Shown piece by piece: positions 5,230 through 6,118 of a stretch of DNA of 6,118 nt. The stretch comes from Planctomycetota bacterium. GTDB lineage: Bacteria; Planctomycetota; Brocadiia; JAJRTI01. Both the position numbers and the translations under genes were made by a program. The notes beneath the pieces were generated by a model, which made no database searches, had not been told where the DNA came from, and saw nothing but the letters and a program-made list of their open reading frames with translations. The stretch covers positions 1-6,118 of the forward strand of contig JAJRTI010000813.1 in NCBI GenBank assembly GCA_024278415.1. The letters run 5' to 3'. How positions within the stretch are numbered: the first letter of the stretch is position 1; each line of letters opens with the position of its first letter.

Positions 5230-5721
5230 CTATCCGGCGGCCTCGCCGGCCGGCCTGGGCACGCCGGCCAGGGACACCTGCGCGTCATGCATCGCGACGC
5301 GCTCCTCGGTCAGCACCATCACGTGCTCGCGTTCTTGGTCGGCCATGAGTTCGAGCAGATCGCGTTCTTCCTCAGTCTGTGCACGGCCGGCCCAGCGGCG
5401 GTAGAACCCCTCGGCCGCCTTTTCAGCCTGGATGGCCATCTGCATAACCTTGTCGATGGACAGCGGCGCCTCGTCGAACCGCGCACCGCCCTCCAGGTCG
5501 CCGCCCGACACCGTGCACAGCAACTTTTTGCCGGTGGCGAGCCGGTACCACTGCTCCACGCATTTCTGGTGGCGCTCCTCGGTGTGCGCCATGCCGAGGA
5601 GCTTCTCGGACACGTGGGGGATCGGCGTGCGCCCGGCCAGCTCGGTGTAGAAGATCGCGGCGCGGACTTCTTGCATGTACGCGCGGCGCAGGATGTCGAG
5701 GATGTTTTCGCTGACGGACAT
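5230..5721 (-). CDS. Ferritin-like (rubrerythrin-type) diiron protein
   Basis: This 163-aa protein is mostly helical and carries two half-sites of a ferritin-like diiron centre. The first is E18 (QEVRAAIFYTELAG) with E48xxH51 (HTEERHQ). The second is E100/E104 (AEKAAEGFYRRW) with E130xxH133 (DQEREHV). Rubrerythrin-family proteins of this kind act in the cytoplasm in peroxide reduction or iron handling. No CxxC rubredoxin domain is present, so it would need an outside electron donor. A 25-30 residue segment (63-92, with Cys69) links the two helix pairs, and Cys54 follows the first ExxH. I chose the ATG at 5721 because GGGAG lies 9 nt upstream and a promoter-like element overlaps the longer TTG-start version (5784). 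It is the first gene of a probable operon with E2. The exact subfamily and substrate are unknown. Confidence 0.8.
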   Translation of the reverse strand: MSVSENILDILRRAYMQEVRAAIFYTELAGRTPIPHVSEKLLGMAHTEERHQKCVEQWYRLATGKKLLCTVSGGDLEGGARFDEAPLSIDKVMQMAIQAEKAAEGFYRRWAGRAQTEEERDLLELMADQEREHVMVLTEERVAMHDAQVSLAGVPRPAGEAAG

Positions 5722-5730
5722 GAACGGGTT

Positions 5731-5735
5731 CTCCC
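5731..5735 (-). promoter_or_regulatory. Ribosome binding site of the ferritin-like gene (GGGAG)
   Basis: The minus strand reads GGGAG, then nine nucleotides, then ATG. It decides between the ATG at 5721 and the in-frame TTG 63 nt upstream, which begins inside the candidate -35 element. Confidence 0.6.
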
Positions 5736-5755
5736 AGGCTGAGGCCAGGGCGCTC

Positions 5756-5784
5756 ATCTTACCGGAAGCGCGCGGCGAATCCAA
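5756..5784 (-). promoter_or_regulatory. Candidate sigma-70-like promoter for the ferritin-E2 operon
   Basis: On the minus strand TTGGAT (5784-5779) is followed by a 17-bp spacer and TAAGAT (5761-5756). The -10 matches TATAAT at four positions, including the first two and last, and the -35 keeps TTG. Transcription would start near 5749, giving a leader of about 28 nt containing the GGGAG ribosome binding site. This geometry is consistent, but the hexamers are imperfect and the host's promoter consensus is unknown. Confidence 0.4.
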
Positions 5785-6085
5785 TGCGCATCACCGCGTG
5801 CCCGCCGCGCGTGCGGTCGCCCAAGCCCATGCTCTTCGCCCACAACTTCGCCGCTAATGCCGCTGCCGCGCCGCACTGGAAGCGCCTGGAGGACGGAGCA
5901 GGCCCATTCGTTGTCTCTCTGAATGCGTCAGAAGCGTTCCTTCCCCCAACACACGCGCTTCGGGAGGGAGCAACGAATCAATAGAACGCAACGAATGGCG
6001 ATCGAGACGCGCATCGGCCCGCCATGCGCGGGATTCTTCCGGCCTCTTCAGTCGCGGCCAGAAGCCGCGCCAGGTCCATGAGCGG
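5785..6085. other. Non-coding region upstream of the ferritin-like gene
   Basis: I see no convincing gene in these roughly 300 bp. The half nearest the ferritin-like gene (5785-5900) has no repeats I can define. The rest holds the ATTCGTTG repeats (5904-5998), a weak inverted pair GAATGC/GCGTTC at 5921-5939, and stem-loops from 6018 onward. One minus-strand frame is open from 6117 to 5854, but its translation looks random and it lacks a good start. Confidence 0.5.
5904..5998. repeat. CCATTCGTTG / CAACGAATGG inverted pair with a third CAACGAAT copy
   Basis: CCATTCGTTG at 5904-5913 is the exact inverse of CAACGAATGG at 5989-5998, with 75 bp between. A further copy, GCAACGAAT at 5970-5978, is a direct repeat of 5988-5996, offset by 18 bp. 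The set lies roughly 150-250 bp upstream of the candidate ferritin-E2 promoter. It could be binding sites for a regulator or the ends of a small degenerate element. Confidence 0.5.
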
Positions 6086-6096
6086 CTACAGCCGCT
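6018..6096. repeat. Three consecutive short stem-loops, REP-like
   Basis: CCCGC/GCGGG pair at 6018-6022 and 6028-6032 (5-nt loop). CGCGGC/GCCGCG pair at 6053-6058 and 6064-6069 (5-nt loop). AGCGGCT/AGCCGCT pair at 6081-6087 and 6090-6096, a 7-bp stem closing on 2 nt (or 6 bp closing on 4). The last two share GCGGC and GAAGC words, which suggests a common origin. The final stem-loop overlaps a TAG stop codon of the frame entering from the right edge. Confidence 0.55.
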
Positions 6097-6118
6097 TCTT
6101 GCGCTGACGCTCGATCTC
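6086..6118 (-). CDS. Possible C-terminal end of an upstream gene (runs off the window)
   Basis: From the right edge, one minus-strand frame reads EIERQRKKRL and then TAG (6088-6086). Its third codon positions are nine of ten G/C, while the competing frames are mixed, so this is the best candidate for the tail of a gene beginning beyond the window. A lysine/arginine-rich C-terminus is common, but ten residues cannot identify a family. The stop lies in the loop of the 6081-6096 stem-loop. Confidence 0.35.
   Translation of the reverse strand, partial: EIERQRKKRL

Noticed and set aside
5230..5784. Longer ferritin-like protein starting at TTG 5784
   Set aside because: The extra 21 residues look unlike a protein N-terminus, the TTG overlaps a candidate -35 element, and the ATG at 5721 has a good GGGAG ribosome binding site.
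5784..5984. 66-aa plus-strand ORF at the right end
   Set aside because: It has no ribosome binding site, no recognisable motif, runs against the direction of all the confident genes and overlaps the candidate promoter and repeats.
5854..6117. Open minus-strand frame of 88 codons at the right end
   Set aside because: It lacks a supported start in the window, crosses several stem-loops and translates to a low-complexity Arg/Ser-rich sequence, so it is probably chance.

Overview
The window is GC-rich bacterial DNA with all five confident genes on the minus strand, so transcription runs from right to left. In transcription order they encode a ferritin-like diiron protein, the lipoyl E2 subunit of a 2-oxoacid dehydrogenase, an EpsC-type serine O-acetyltransferase, the AmmeMemoRadiSam radical SAM enzyme (AmrS) and the siroheme-dependent haem-biosynthesis radical SAM enzyme AhbC. 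Siroheme-dependent haem synthesis, two Fe-S radical SAM enzymes and a rubrerythrin-like protein suggest an anaerobic or microaerophilic organism. The phylum cannot be fixed from this sequence. High GC, dense intergenic repeats and this gene mix would suit an environmental lineage such as a planctomycete-like or deltaproteobacterial-grade bacterium, but that is a guess.

Layout. Positions 1-92 hold the start of a probable membrane-anchored or secreted protein, which overlaps the stop of a small unrecognised ORF (89-352). Positions 386-467 are a long inverted repeat built of 7-bp units that overlaps the ahbC stop codon. ahbC (462-1613) follows, then a 151-bp gap with one 14-bp palindrome, then amrS (1765-2748). 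Between amrS and the acetyltransferase gene lies a 53-bp tandem heptamer array that supplies the acetyltransferase stop codon. The acetyltransferase (2802-3776) is separated from E2 (4049-5197) by 272 bp packed with repeats: a heptamer array, two small hairpins, a REP/BIME-like pair of hairpins and another heptamer hairpin next to the E2 stop. E2 and the ferritin-like gene (5230-5721) are 32 bp apart and probably form an operon driven by a candidate sigma-70-like promoter at 5756-5784. The right end (5785-6118) is mostly non-coding, with stem-loops, an inverted/direct repeat set and probably the last codons of another minus-strand gene.

The genes are individually housekeeping (haem, cysteine and acetyl-CoA metabolism, iron/oxidative stress) and do not form one obvious pathway. 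Their common theme is Fe-S, thiol and redox chemistry. The least ordinary signal is the non-coding DNA: three of the five confident genes end in or beside 7-bp-period repeats whose unit sequence differs at each gene, and two of those arrays fold into long hairpins starting at the stop codon.
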